DNA of 64,000 nucleotides. It comes from CAIWTU01 sp963815135 (GTDB taxonomy: Bacteria; Desulfobacterota; Desulfuromonadia; Geobacterales; Geobacteraceae). Under the pieces are notes generated by a model that was not told the origin of the DNA, made no database searches, and saw only the letters and a program-made list of their open reading frames with translations. Below, piece after piece: positions 16,767-26,653 of the stretch (positions within the stretch are counted from its first letter, which is position 1; each line of letters begins with the position of its first letter). The position numbers were made by a program, and so were the translations under genes. The stretch spans positions 180,187 through 244,186 of the forward strand of contig CAWFFO010000002.1 in the NCBI GenBank assembly GCA_963815135.1, given 5' to 3'.

Positions 16767-19511
16767 ATGAGCGACTGGCACAATCGAAATCCGGCTGAAG
16801 CTTTACAATTGCTGAGAACCGACTTTTCAACGGGGTTGACCACCGAAGAAGCCGGCAGCCGCCTGTCCCGATATGGTCCCAATGAGCTGGAGGAGAGGGG
16901 GAGGAAAAGCCCCTGGCTCATACTTTGGGAACAATTTACCTCCGTGATGGTAGTCGTTCTTATTCTCGCCGCGGGTGTTTCCGCCATTTTAGGAGATTAC
17001 GTCGACAGCATCGCCATCATGGCCATTGTCCTGCTCAATGCGGCACTCGGTTTCCGGCAGGAGTTCAAGGCGGAAAAGGCGGTTGCGGCACTGAAAGAAA
17101 TGGCCGCCCCAACCGTGCGGGTTGTCAGGGACGGCCGCATCGAGGAATCGGCGTCCGCCTGTCTCGTACCGGGAGATATCATTATGATCGAGGCAGGCAA
17201 TCTGATTCCTGCCGATGGCCTGATGCTGGAAAGCTTCAGCCTGAAAACACAGGAGGCAAGCCTGACCGGCGAATCGGCGCCGGTGGAGAAGGAGGCCGGG
17301 ATCGTGCTCGAAGCCGGCAGACCGCTGGCGGAAAGGCGTAACCTGGTCTACATGGGAACAAGCGTTACCAATGGCCGGGGAAAGGCAGTAGTTACCGGAA
17401 CCGGCATGAACACCGAACTTGGACATATCGCAGACATGCTGCAGAGCGTCAAGAGTGAAAAAAGCCCTCTTCAGCATAAACTGGACAAAACGGGACGGGC
17501 ACTTGCGCTGGCGGCGCTGGTAATTGTCGCTGTGATATTCACTTTGGGCCTGATTCACGGCGAAGATATCAGGCTGATGTTCCTGACCGCCGTAAGCCTT
17601 GCAGTTGCGGCCATACCTGAAGGCCTGCCGGCAGTGGTAACCATCGCCCTGGCCCTGGGAGCACAACGGATGCTGACCAGACACGCCCTTATCCGGAAAC
17701 TGCCGGCTGTAGAAACCCTCGGTTCGGTAACAGTCATCTGTTCGGATAAAACCGGCACGCTCACCCGCAACCAGATGAAGGTTGCTCTTCTGGATGTTTC
17801 GAGCCGTGAGGAAAACCTCTCCGTGCAAACAGAGAATGAAATTCAGGAGGGTCCGTCCCATGGCATGAAAAATACCCTGCCCGCTGCCCACCCGGACATC
17901 GCTTTTCTCCTGTGCGGGGGTGCCCTGTGCAGCGATGCGACTTTGGAACCGGATGGGGGCATGGCGAAATCCTTCAAAATAACGGGCGATCCCACAGAAG
18001 CGGCAATTGTTGAAGCCGCCGCGAGGTCGGGGCTGCTGAAGCCGGAACTGGAAAAGATATTCCCCAGAATCCATGAAGTGCCGTTTGATTCAGACCGCAA
18101 GCGGATGTCCACGGTCCACCGGTTTTGCGAAGGGGATGGGAGAATCCCCGAGGCCCTTGCCGATATACGCAATTGGTCTGAGGGACAGTATGTCATTTTC
18201 GCCAAAGGTTCGGTCGAAAGTCTGCTGGATGTCGCCGATTCCGTCTGGATCGGGAGAAAAAAAACACCTCTCGATGACCTTAATCTTGAAAAAATCCGCG
18301 AAACCCAAAACAGGCTGGCCGGTGAAGGCATGCGTATTCTGGGGGTTGCCTTCCGCATGCTATCAGCCGATCCGCGGGATATGGAAGATGAATCACTGGA
18401 AAAGGACCTGACTTTCATAGGCACGATAGGTATGATCGACCCGCCACGACCGGAAGCGGCAGCCGCAGTGAAAAAATGCAGGGGTGCGGGAATCCGTCCG
18501 GTCATGATCACCGGAGATCACCCGCTGACCGCGCTTCATATCGCATCGCAACTGGGAATAGCCGACAACGGTGGAGTGGTGACGGGCAAAGATCTGGACA
18601 ATCTCCAGCTGGATAAATTATCAATGATTTCAGAAGAAGTATCGATCTATGCCCGGGTGTCTCCGGAACACAAGCTCAATCTTGTCCGGGCGCTTCAGGG
18701 GAGAGGGCACATTGTTGCCATGACCGGCGACGGGGTTAACGATGCCCCGGCTCTGAAGAAAGCCGATATCGGAGTTGCCATGGGCATAACAGGAACTGAT
18801 GTAGCCAAGCAAGCGGCTGACATGGTTCTCCTTGACGACAACTTCGCAACCATCGTTGCCGCGGTGGAGGAAGGAAGGGTTATTTACGACAATATCCGCA
18901 AGTTCGTAAAGTACCTTTTAAGCTGCAATTCCGGAGAATTATGGGTCATGCTCCTGGCGCCCCTGCTGGGCATGCCCCTTCCCCTTCTTCCCATCCAGAT
19001 CCTGTGGATGAATTTGATTACCGACGGTCTGCCCGCCCTGGCGCTTGGAGTCGAACCACCCGAGCGCAACACGATGTTACGCCCTCCCCGCAATCCTTCG
19101 GAAGGCATCTTAAACCGCAGGATGGGGCTGGATATTGTCTGGATTGGCCTGTTCACCGGATTTGTCTCCCTGGCTATCGGATATTTTTACCGGGAGGCGG
19201 GCAGTCACAGCTGGCAGACGATGATCTTTACCACTCTTATTCTCTCCCAGATGGCTATTGCCCTGTCTGCACGTTCGGAGACGGAATCCATTTTCAGCAT
19301 GGGTTTTACGGGAAACAGAAAACTTATCGGAGCAGTCTTCCTCACCATTTTCCTGCAGATTATTGTCGTGTACGTCCCGTTCTTCCGGGAAGTTTTCAGA
19401 ACCACGCAGCTCTCGGCCGCAGACCTTGCGGTAAGTTTTATTGTCGGCAGCCTAGCTTTATGGGCCGTGGAACTGGAGAAATTGTTGATGAAACGGAAGA
19501 CACCATGGTAA
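16767..19511 (+). CDS. P-type cation ATPase, calcium (P2A) type
   Basis: A 914-residue P2-type ATPase. N-terminal cation-ATPase domain; actuator loop TGES at 167-170; TM4 motif PEGLP at 284-288; phosphorylation site DKTGT at 327-331; hinge TGDGVNDAPALKKADIGVAMG. The TM5-6 stretch NSGELWVMLLAPLLG plus WMNLITDGLPALALG is characteristic of SERCA/PMR1-like Ca2+ pumps rather than Na/K or Mg enzymes. Probably exports Ca2+ (or Mn2+) from the cytoplasm; the exact ion is inferred. Start supported by GGAG seven bases upstream. It stands alone, followed on the same strand by the S4 and uracil-glycosylase genes. Confidence 0.92.
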   Translation: MSDWHNRNPAEALQLLRTDFSTGLTTEEAGSRLSRYGPNELEERGRKSPWLILWEQFTSVMVVVLILAAGVSAILGDYVDSIAIMAIVLLNAALGFRQEFKAEKAVAALKEMAAPTVRVVRDGRIEESASACLVPGDIIMIEAGNLIPADGLMLESFSLKTQEASLTGESAPVEKEAGIVLEAGRPLAERRNLVYMGTSVTNGRGKAVVTGTGMNTELGHIADMLQSVKSEKSPLQHKLDKTGRALALAALVIVAVIFTLGLIHGEDIRLMFLTAVSLAVAAIPEGLPAVVTIALALGAQRMLTRHALIRKLPAVETLGSVTVICSDKTGTLTRNQMKVALLDVSSREENLSVQTENEIQEGPSHGMKNTLPAAHPDIAFLLCGGALCSDATLEPDGGMAKSFKITGDPTEAAIVEAAARSGLLKPELEKIFPRIHEVPFDSDRKRMSTVHRFCEGDGRIPEALADIRNWSEGQYVIFAKGSVESLLDVADSVWIGRKKTPLDDLNLEKIRETQNRLAGEGMRILGVAFRMLSADPRDMEDESLEKDLTFIGTIGMIDPPRPEAAAAVKKCRGAGIRPVMITGDHPLTALHIASQLGIADNGGVVTGKDLDNLQLDKLSMISEEVSIYARVSPEHKLNLVRALQGRGHIVAMTGDGVNDAPALKKADIGVAMGITGTDVAKQAADMVLLDDNFATIVAAVEEGRVIYDNIRKFVKYLLSCNSGELWVMLLAPLLGMPLPLLPIQILWMNLITDGLPALALGVEPPERNTMLRPPRNPSEGILNRRMGLDIVWIGLFTGFVSLAIGYFYREAGSHSWQTMIFTTLILSQMAIALSARSETESIFSMGFTGNRKLIGAVFLTIFLQIIVVYVPFFREVFRTTQLSAADLAVSFIVGSLALWAVELEKLLMKRKTPW

Positions 19512-19593
19512 AAGTAGAACGGGGTAAGAAGTGGTTTTAATTTACCGGGAAAATACCTTGCCGCTGATCGTGAACGGGTAGCTTATCACACAC

Positions 19594-19812
19594 ATGAAAG
19601 GACAGATTCCACAATTGAAGATAGATACTGAATACATAAAGCTGGACAGCTTTCTCAAGGCGGTCAATGCCGTATCCTCGGGGGGTGAGGCCAAAATCAT
19701 CATAAGCGAGGGATTGGTCAGGGTAAACGGCGGGACCGAAACTCGCCGGGGAAGAAAACTGTATCCGGGCGACCGGGTCGAAACCGGCTCGAAGAGCTTC
19801 GTTGTGGAGTGA
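19594..19812 (+). CDS. Small S4-domain RNA-binding protein (YbcJ/RlbA-like)
   Basis: A 72-residue stand-alone S4 domain: YIKLDSFLKAVNAVSSGGEAK, then GLVRVNGGTETRRGRKLYPGDRV and a short tail. The pattern 'LxxFLK...SGGxAK...VxVNGxxExRRGRKLxxGD' matches the YbcJ/YaaA-type proteins, which bind structured RNA and are often linked to ribosome work. It ends 10 bases before the start of the uracil-DNA glycosylase gene, implying one transcript. Confidence 0.85.
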   Translation: MKGQIPQLKIDTEYIKLDSFLKAVNAVSSGGEAKIIISEGLVRVNGGTETRRGRKLYPGDRVETGSKSFVVE

Positions 19813-19822
19813 GCGGAGATTT

Positions 19823-20533
19823 ATGGATTTGCTACAGATCAGCAAAAGCCTGGCCATGGATGTGGAAAGGCTTGAATTTACCTCGCCGGTAGCATTTGTA
19901 TACAACCCGCTTGTTTATGCTGCCGAACCACACGCACGATACCTGGCGCGCTACGGCGGAGTGGGCCGGGAAGCGGTCTTCGTCGGCATGAATCCGGGAC
20001 CGTGGGGAATGGCCCAGACGGGGGTTCCATTCGGCGAAATAGACCTGGTCAGAAACTGGCTGGCCATAGAGGGAAAAGTGCTCAAGCCGCCCATGGAGCA
20101 CCCAGGAAAACGGATCGAAGGGTTCGACTGCCACAGGAACGAAGTGAGCGGACGGCGACTGTGGGGGTTGTTCCGGGAACTCTTTGGCACACCGGAAAAG
20201 TTCTTCGAACGTTTTTTCGTGGTTAATTATTGCCCCTTGCTTTTCCTCGATGCCAACGGCAGGAATATTACCCCGGACAAACTGAAAGCATCTGAAAGAG
20301 ACCCTTTGCTTGAGGTCTGCAACATGGCTCTGCGCCGGACAGTCGAATATATGAAACCGGAGATGGTCATAGGTGTCGGCAATTTCGCGGAGAAGCAAAT
20401 AAAGAATGTATTGGTAAACATGAGTGCCAGGGCCGGCAAAATTCTTCATCCGAGTCCGGCCAATCCCTCCGCAAACAGGGGCTGGAAGGAGACCGTCCTG
20501 GTACAGTTACGGGAACAGGGGATCGAATTGTGA
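19823..20533 (+). CDS. SMUG-type uracil-DNA glycosylase
   Basis: 236 residues from the ATG at 19823, which follows a GGAG site. Two UDG-superfamily active-site motifs identify the SMUG branch: GMNPGPWGMAQTGVPFGE near residue 55, and HPSPANPSANRGW near residue 210. The enzyme removes uracil and oxidised pyrimidines such as hydroxymethyluracil from DNA, in the cytoplasm. Most bacteria use UNG instead; SMUG genes are scattered among deltaproteobacteria. Its gene follows the S4 protein and precedes dacB. Confidence 0.93.
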   Translation: MDLLQISKSLAMDVERLEFTSPVAFVYNPLVYAAEPHARYLARYGGVGREAVFVGMNPGPWGMAQTGVPFGEIDLVRNWLAIEGKVLKPPMEHPGKRIEGFDCHRNEVSGRRLWGLFRELFGTPEKFFERFFVVNYCPLLFLDANGRNITPDKLKASERDPLLEVCNMALRRTVEYMKPEMVIGVGNFAEKQIKNVLVNMSARAGKILHPSPANPSANRGWKETVLVQLREQGIEL

Positions 20534-20556
20534 ACCACAGGAAAAAGGATAAAAAT

Positions 20557-21522
20557 ATGAACATTTTTCAGATGATGGTCGGAAGATTTGCATGCATATT
20601 TCTTGTAGTCATGTTTTTGGCCGCACATCCAGTCCATGCGGACAATGCCACTCCGAACATGGAGAAACATCTCGAATCCCTCCTGCCGTCAAAATCCAAG
20701 TGGGCGCTGGTGGCCGTGGATATGGAAACCGGAAATACCATTGCCCAATACGGAAATTCACGACAAGTGAGACTGGTCCCTGCCTCGCTGACAAAGCTTC
20801 TGACAACCGGGGCGGTGCTGGAATATGCGGAACATGGCGGAACCGGAATAAAAATGGTAACCAGAAGAGTCAAGGTAATCCGCATGAAAAAAAGACGGGT
20901 AAGACGCTCGTTTCAAAAAATCGTTAAAATAAATGACGGTGAACAACTCAACAGGGTGCTGCGCGATATGAATGTGCACAGTCGTAACAACGTGGCTCAA
21001 AGCCTGGCAGATTTCCTGGGTGAGCGATTTTTCGGACCACCAGGTACAAGCGGAAAGGGAGCCAGGGCCGTTGTCCGATTTCTCAACACTCTTGATCTGC
21101 CGGAAGGTGGGGCGATAATCGCCGATGGTTGCGGCCTCAAGCGGAAAAACCGAGTAACTGCGCAGTTTATGGCTCAATATCTTTTCAAAATAGGTAAAAA
21201 GCCCTGGTTCGAAAGGTTTCGGGAAACCCTTCCCCGCCCCGGGCTGGAGGGGACAGTGAAAAGGATCGGCTATACCGACCCCGCTTTCAGAGTCAAAACC
21301 GGTCACCTCGACGATGTTTTCGCCCTGGCCGGTTACGGCTCTGATTCGGCTGGAAGGGATTTTTCATTCGCTTTCATTGTCAATGTTAAAAAAGGCAGGG
21401 CATTCGACCGGAACCACAGCAGGGGGAAGTCCTTCGACTGCTTGCCGGGGGGGAACTGCAACAGGCAAAGGCGGAAGGGCTGTAAATCGCACTGGACGAA
21501 TTTCATTCACCCGCGATTATGA
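20557..21522 (+). CDS. dacB: DacB-type D-Ala-D-Ala carboxypeptidase, minimal form, tail frameshifted
   Basis: Start at 20557, seven bases after AGGA, giving a hydrophobic signal segment. The penicillin-binding-protein motifs are present: SxxK as SLTK (77-80), SxN as SRN (142-144) and KTG (247-249). Only about 60 residues separate SxxK from SxN, whereas E. coli PBP4 has about 240, so the inserted accessory domains are missing. The C-terminus after FAFIVNVKKGRAFDRN is out of frame: adding a G to the run at 21422-21426 gives GEVLRLLAGGELQQAKAEGL with a stop at 21483-21485. It would trim peptidoglycan side chains in the periplasm. Confidence 0.85.
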   Translation: MNIFQMMVGRFACIFLVVMFLAAHPVHADNATPNMEKHLESLLPSKSKWALVAVDMETGNTIAQYGNSRQVRLVPASLTKLLTTGAVLEYAEHGGTGIKMVTRRVKVIRMKKRRVRRSFQKIVKINDGEQLNRVLRDMNVHSRNNVAQSLADFLGERFFGPPGTSGKGARAVVRFLNTLDLPEGGAIIADGCGLKRKNRVTAQFMAQYLFKIGKKPWFERFRETLPRPGLEGTVKRIGYTDPAFRVKTGHLDDVFALAGYGSDSAGRDFSFAFIVNVKKGRAFDRNHSRGKSFDCLPGGNCNRQRRKGCKSHWTNFIHPRL

Positions 21523-23491
21523 CTCTTAATTTGCTGAGAAGCTCATGGGGCTGCAGGGGTTTCGGAATGAAGTACAATCCCTCTGAGGGAACATCCTGCC
21601 TGTCGAGCACATCGAACGTATAGCCGCTGGTGAACAGGGTCTTGATATCAGGACGCATTTTCCTTATCTCGTCATACACCTGCTTGCCGTTTTTTTTCGG
21701 CATTATCACGTCGAGCAGAAGCACCTGTACTGAATCTTTGTTTTCGATGAATTTTGCAAGAGCATCCTCTCCGTCCACAGCATCTATGACACGATAACCG
21801 TATTTCGTAAGAAGGTTTTTCCCAAGTACTCTTACAGTGAAGTCATCTTCCGCGAGCAGAATGGTTTCATTATTTCCTTTAGGAAAGGAAAAGCCTGCCT
21901 GTTCTTCGCTATCGCCGGACGAATCAGTCAGGGGCAGATAGATCGAAAACGTCGTCTTCACACCCGGTTCGGAATCTACCTCTATAAAACCGTCGTTTCG
22001 GGAAATTATACCGTAAACAATGGAAAGCCCGAGTCCGGTGCCTTTTCCAACCTCCTTGGTGGTAAAAAAAGGGTCGAAAAGCCGGTCTCTGATTTCCGCA
22101 TCAATTCCGGAACCGGAATCCGTTACGGACAGTACTGCGAACATCCCTTTCCTTACCATCCCCTCCATTTCGAACAAACCGTTATCCAACAGTGCGCTTT
22201 TTGTAGCGATAATCAATTGGCCACCGTCCGGCATGGCATCCCTGGCGTTGGCAGCGAGATTTATCAAAACTTGTTCTATTTGACCTTCATCGGCGAGGAC
22301 GAACAGATCTTCAGTTGTAAGTTCAACACTGAATTCGATATTTTCATTTATTATCCTCAACAGCAATTTGTTCAGATTTAGGATGGATTCGTTTAGATTT
22401 ATCACTTTTGGATATGCAGCCTGTTTCCTGCTGAAGGCCAGCAGTCTCTGCGTAAGATCCGCGGCCCGGTTCGCAGAATTGATTATCTCGCAGATATACT
22501 CCCTGCCAGGGTCCTCCGACAATTCGTCGCGCAGAAGATCGCCGTAGCCGATGATGCCGGTAAGGATATTGTTGAAATCATGAGCTATTCCGCCCGCCAG
22601 TGTCCCCACTGCCTCCATCTTCTGAGCATGCAGAAGTTGTAGAGCAAGCTGGTCCTTTTCCATCTCACGCATTTTCAGAGAATCAGCCATTGTATTGAAG
22701 GAAGCGGCCAATTCTCCCACTTCATCGCCGGTCTCGACTTGAACCTTTTCGAAAGAATCCCCCTTTGCCAGGGAGTTAACACTTTCTTTCAAGCGTTTCA
22801 ACGGCCTTGTTATGCTCGTCGTGACTGCATACGCAGCAGCCAGGGCAAGCACCAGGAAAACTGTAGCGATCATAACTCCATTCCAGACCAGAGAGGTGAA
22901 TGATTCGCGCAGTTGTTTTTTTCCCATTACAAGGTTTACGTATCCGATGGTCCGCATTTGACCCCGTTCAGGGTCATTGTTGTAAAAATAAACCTCTGAA
23001 GGGAGATTATTTGTCTCATATTGAACCGGAGTCCAGAATTCAATCGAATTTTCCTTGAGAAGATGGACAGGGGCGCAGGATTTCTTCAATTGTTCCAGCA
23101 TATTCCGCTCTTCATCCGGCGCATTTTTTTTCAGTTTTCCATTGGCTTTTCCTCCGGGTCTCTCTCTGCTTGCCAGTAATTCCCCCTTGTCGGTTAAAAC
23201 TCGTACCGCAAGCACCTCCTTCTGCCGTAAAACTGAATCAAGAGATTCGGAAAACAGGTCGGCGTTTTCTGCAAATACACCAATTTTTGAATTTTCGGCG
23301 AGCTGCCCGGCGAGCAGTTGTCCTTTATTGACCAGGATTTCTGTCCTGAACTTTTTCTGGTAATGGATAAAAAAGGCGGTAAAACAAACTGATATGATAA
23401 CTATTGAAAAAAGATGGGTGAGATAAATCTTCGAGGAAAACTTTTCTATTGTTCTTTTGTCGAAACTATTCAAAAAACGTAATTTTTTCAT
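21503..23491 (-). CDS. Hybrid sensor histidine kinase: periplasmic sensor - HAMP - kinase - REC
   Basis: 662 residues: TM1 near 26-46, an extracytoplasmic domain of about 160 residues, TM2 near 208-228, HAMP (TRPLKRLKESVNSLAKG), HisKA with GGIAHDFNNILTG, HATPase (NARDAMPDGG, GSGID, GKGTGLGLSIV), and a C-terminal receiver with LLLDVIMPKKNGKQV. The receiver output is a phosphorelay or local feedback; no DNA-binding regulator is adjacent. It lies 115 bases downstream of the ABC_sub_bind gene on the same strand, opposite the TonB receptor, an arrangement suggesting it senses the status of a substrate taken up by that system (inference). Confidence 0.92.
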   Translation of the reverse strand: MKKLRFLNSFDKRTIEKFSSKIYLTHLFSIVIISVCFTAFFIHYQKKFRTEILVNKGQLLAGQLAENSKIGVFAENADLFSESLDSVLRQKEVLAVRVLTDKGELLASRERPGGKANGKLKKNAPDEERNMLEQLKKSCAPVHLLKENSIEFWTPVQYETNNLPSEVYFYNNDPERGQMRTIGYVNLVMGKKQLRESFTSLVWNGVMIATVFLVLALAAAYAVTTSITRPLKRLKESVNSLAKGDSFEKVQVETGDEVGELAASFNTMADSLKMREMEKDQLALQLLHAQKMEAVGTLAGGIAHDFNNILTGIIGYGDLLRDELSEDPGREYICEIINSANRAADLTQRLLAFSRKQAAYPKVINLNESILNLNKLLLRIINENIEFSVELTTEDLFVLADEGQIEQVLINLAANARDAMPDGGQLIIATKSALLDNGLFEMEGMVRKGMFAVLSVTDSGSGIDAEIRDRLFDPFFTTKEVGKGTGLGLSIVYGIISRNDGFIEVDSEPGVKTTFSIYLPLTDSSGDSEEQAGFSFPKGNNETILLAEDDFTVRVLGKNLLTKYGYRVIDAVDGEDALAKFIENKDSVQVLLLDVIMPKKNGKQVYDEIRKMRPDIKTLFTSGYTFDVLDRQDVPSEGLYFIPKPLQPHELLSKLRVIIAGE

Positions 23492-23606
23492 GTAGTTGAC
23501 CCTGACAGTGCCGACAAGAAAACAGTCAGACAGCGGGTTTCATCATGGCAATCGGCTTTTGCAGGCAAATGCCGCTGGTTCGGTAAAGCGTCTGTAAAGA
23601 TGGGTA

Positions 23607-24521
23607 TCACCTGTGTGAAGACATTTCTTGATACCGAAATGTGGTCCCGTTTCCGGCATCGATATTAATATGAATACCCATTTTTTCAGCGATCTTGTAA
23701 TTGACTGCCAAGGTCGCATCAACGGCTTCCATTTCCGGAATCCTGGCGACAGGAGTGCCTGACAGGATTTTATTGGCAGTTTCTCCAGTCCTTCTTCCAA
23801 GTTTGAAAATATCGACCTGTAGCGATACAAGTGCGCCCATTTTCAGATATTTATCGGAAAATGTGAATACTGGTATTCCGTTCAGCATTGAGAAAAGGAT
23901 CAGATCCTCGATGATATCGGGTGATGTTATATCACTGTCGGGCAACATCCAGTAGACATCCACTTTCCCCTTCATGGTCCTCAGTAATCCTGGGAAATCT
24001 TCCGGTCCTTCCGCTTTGAGGGCGGTTACATCAATACCCCTTTTCGCCGCGATGCGGCAAGCATTGTCCGCCAGACGTCCCGCCGTTCTGGAGCAAAATA
24101 CCAGGCCTATCTTTTTCGTATGGGGCAATACCCTGCGCAGAACCGACAATTGCTTCTCCGGTGGGATATTCATGCTGATCCCGGTAATATTGTTTTCATC
24201 GTTTAATATTAACTCAGGGCTCAGGACCATCATATAAATGATAGGAATTTCTCTGATCTTTCTGACTTTCTGGAGCGCCTCCATGCCTATGGCCAAAACC
24301 AGATCCGGCTTCCTCCTGCGGATCTCCCCAACCACTTCTTCCCCTGGCAGTTCGGAGAAAACCAGTTCTTGAATATTCGCCCTGCAGACAGACTTGAACC
24401 CCCTCAACGCCTCCTGGTATGGTCTGGTCCTGTAATGCTGCACAACCAGGACATCCCATGCAGCCGCCGGAGCCTGCAAAAAAAACAACAGAATCATCGA
24501 CGAAAAAACACTTTTCAGCAT
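23607..24521 (-). CDS. ABC_sub_bind family periplasmic substrate-binding protein
   Basis: 304 residues with an N-terminal signal sequence (MLKSVFSSMILLFFLQAPAA). The fold is that of the ABC_sub_bind/DUF534 group: VLAIGMEALQKVR, IPIIYMMVLSPE, GISMNIPPEKQLSVLRRVLP, KKIGLVFCSRTAG, GIPVFTFSDKYLKMGALVSL, GRRTGETANKILSG. These bind small ligands in the periplasm; no permease or ATPase gene is linked, so it may act as a sensor partner for the hybrid kinase downstream rather than in transport. Divergent from the TonB receptor with a ~125-bp shared control region. Confidence 0.87.
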   Translation of the reverse strand: MLKSVFSSMILLFFLQAPAAAWDVLVVQHYRTRPYQEALRGFKSVCRANIQELVFSELPGEEVVGEIRRRKPDLVLAIGMEALQKVRKIREIPIIYMMVLSPELILNDENNITGISMNIPPEKQLSVLRRVLPHTKKIGLVFCSRTAGRLADNACRIAAKRGIDVTALKAEGPEDFPGLLRTMKGKVDVYWMLPDSDITSPDIIEDLILFSMLNGIPVFTFSDKYLKMGALVSLQVDIFKLGRRTGETANKILSGTPVARIPEMEAVDATLAVNYKIAEKMGIHINIDAGNGTTFRYQEMSSHR

Positions 24522-24647
24522 GGAAAGCCTGTTATAGACAACAAATTAAATTTCTGATAAGTTACACGAATCTTATGTGCCATATTTTATTGTCTTGATT
24601 TTTTAACCGCATGAATATAAAAGATACCAATTAAAACGACTTAAATT

Positions 24648-26519
24648 ATGCATAAAAAATATTTAAAAACAACCATCTTCTTCGCAATTCTGATTTTTTT
24701 GTGCGCTCCGCCCGTCTTTGCTCAACCAGAGACCGACATGGAAGTCCTCAGGATGTTCTACAATGAAGATGACATCATGGTGACTCCCACCCGTTATCCC
24801 AAGTCCATCTCCAGGGTTGCTGAAGACGTCTCCATCATTACCTCCGAAGACATCAGGGCGATCAATGCCCATACAATTACCGACGCACTGAAATACATCA
24901 CAGGTGTTCAGGTGGGTATCCGGGGCGGACCCGGAAGTTTTCAGAACGTTTTCATCCAGGGCTCCGACCAGAGACACGTGCTGGTAATGATCGACGGCGT
25001 CAGCCAGAATACCCTTGCCGAGGGTGTCGCCGACCTCGGTGCCATCCCGGTGCAGAACATAGAGAGGATAGAGATCGTCAAGGGGCCCGCCTCGTCCGTC
25101 TGGGGATCTTCCCTTGGCGGGGTGATCAACATCATCACCAAGTCCCCGGATGATATCCGAAAATTCGGCGGCAAAGCGTCAGCGTCCATCGGCAACAGGA
25201 ATACCGGTGACTACCGTGGTGAAGTTAGCGGCAGGCTTGGCACACTGGGATATTATCTCTCCGGAGGTGGGCTTGTTTCCGACGGTCTCACGACCCACAA
25301 CTCTTTCCACGGCGGCAACATGTACAGTAAACTGCAGCTGGCGGCCACCGACAACACAGATTTGACTTTCACTTTCGGCTACAACAGCGGTTTCCGCGGT
25401 GTGGCCAATAATCCCGGATTGAATGTTTCGCAGGATGAGGATTTCGCCAACCTCTTTTCGACTATTTCCCTTGACTGGTTGCTGACCAACGACCTGTCGC
25501 TAGACCTGTCGCTGCATGTCTCGAGAAAAGAAGCCAATATGAAATACTACCAGCTTGATACCGGACTCAAACTGATTGATTATAACCTCAGTGAAACTGT
25601 TTTCGGTGGAAGCACAAAACTAACCTGGACGGAAAAACACCACCAGATGCTGGCAGGAGTCGATTTCGACCTGGGAGATTTGAATGGGGACATATATACA
25701 AACGGGAAACAACGACAGGACAAATGGGCGGCATTCGCCAACGATACACTTACTTTCGGCAATTTTTCCCTGATACCCGGCGTGCGTTACGATTACATAA
25801 GCAACAGCAGCGAATTCTGGAGCCCGAGCCTGGGCGCAACTTACACGCTGGCCGGAAACACCATCCTGCGAGTCGATATTGCGAGGGGGTTCACCAGCCC
25901 GCCCCTGAGCTTTACCTCATCAAATTTTAACGGCTACATAAAAAATCCGGACTTGAAGCCGGAAACGGTCTGGTCCTACGCGGCCGGCTTTGAAACGACA
26001 GTGTTCCGCTACTTCTGGCTTAAGACCATGTTTTACCGACATTATATAAATGATGTTTTGACGATTGAACCACCATCGGGAAAACCGTTCACATATGTTA
26101 ACAAGGGAAAACAGCAACGGCAGGGTGTCGAGGCCGAGATAAAGACAATGCCGTTTTTCGACACCTCACTTATGGCGGGATACGCTTATGTGGAAGCAAG
26201 CGATCGGGACACGGGAGCAGACGTAACCGGAACTCCCCATTACACAATCGATGTTGGAATTCAGTATGAAGACAAAAAATCGTTCCAGGCAACCCTGAAG
26301 GGTCACTACATAAGATGGAATATACCGCCTCAGGATGAGGGCAAATTCAATGCAATGACGTGGAACCTCAACCTGGCAAAAAAAATATTCACAAACGAAA
26401 AAACGACAATCGGCTTATTTTTCACCGCCCACAACGTTTTCAACAGCGCACAGTATCCCATCAGTTACACCAGAAACCCCGGACGCTGGTTCGAAGGGGG
26501 CGCGAGGTTCGATTTTTGA
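24648..26519 (+). CDS. TonB-dependent outer-membrane receptor
   Basis: 623 residues. Signal peptide about 1-25 (ends PPVFA). A plug domain follows: MVTPTRYPKSISRVAEDVSI, ITDALKYITGVQVGIRGG, VLVMIDGVSQNT, IERIEIVKGPASSVWGSSLGGVINIITK. A 22-strand barrel ends in the aromatic RFDF required for BAM recognition. Overall most like vitamin/siderophore receptors of the BtuB/CirA group; the substrate cannot be told from sequence. A weak promoter (TTGATT ... TATAAA, 24595-24621, short 15-bp spacer) may lie upstream. It is the nearest upstream gene, same strand, to the small peptide locus at 26654. Confidence 0.93.
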   Translation: MHKKYLKTTIFFAILIFLCAPPVFAQPETDMEVLRMFYNEDDIMVTPTRYPKSISRVAEDVSIITSEDIRAINAHTITDALKYITGVQVGIRGGPGSFQNVFIQGSDQRHVLVMIDGVSQNTLAEGVADLGAIPVQNIERIEIVKGPASSVWGSSLGGVINIITKSPDDIRKFGGKASASIGNRNTGDYRGEVSGRLGTLGYYLSGGGLVSDGLTTHNSFHGGNMYSKLQLAATDNTDLTFTFGYNSGFRGVANNPGLNVSQDEDFANLFSTISLDWLLTNDLSLDLSLHVSRKEANMKYYQLDTGLKLIDYNLSETVFGGSTKLTWTEKHHQMLAGVDFDLGDLNGDIYTNGKQRQDKWAAFANDTLTFGNFSLIPGVRYDYISNSSEFWSPSLGATYTLAGNTILRVDIARGFTSPPLSFTSSNFNGYIKNPDLKPETVWSYAAGFETTVFRYFWLKTMFYRHYINDVLTIEPPSGKPFTYVNKGKQQRQGVEAEIKTMPFFDTSLMAGYAYVEASDRDTGADVTGTPHYTIDVGIQYEDKKSFQATLKGHYIRWNIPPQDEGKFNAMTWNLNLAKKIFTNEKTTIGLFFTAHNVFNSAQYPISYTRNPGRWFEGGARFDF

Positions 26520-26575
26520 GCGGCAAAATTTTTTATTATAATGTTTTATAATTATATCAAACTTAATTATATTTA

Positions 26576-26604
26576 TTGACAAATTACATTTATTTAGCTA
26601 TGGA
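26576..26604 (+). promoter_or_regulatory. Promoter candidate for the small peptide gene
   Basis: Consensus -35 TTGACA (26576-26581), a 17-base spacer and TATGGA (26599-26604) as a half-matching -10. It sits about 50 bases before the peptide start in an AT-rich stretch after the TonB receptor stop. Confidence 0.5.
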
Positions 26605-26653
26605 GTTAATAAGCTGTGTCAATTCCGAAAAAACCCATTTTTGAGGAGGGAAT

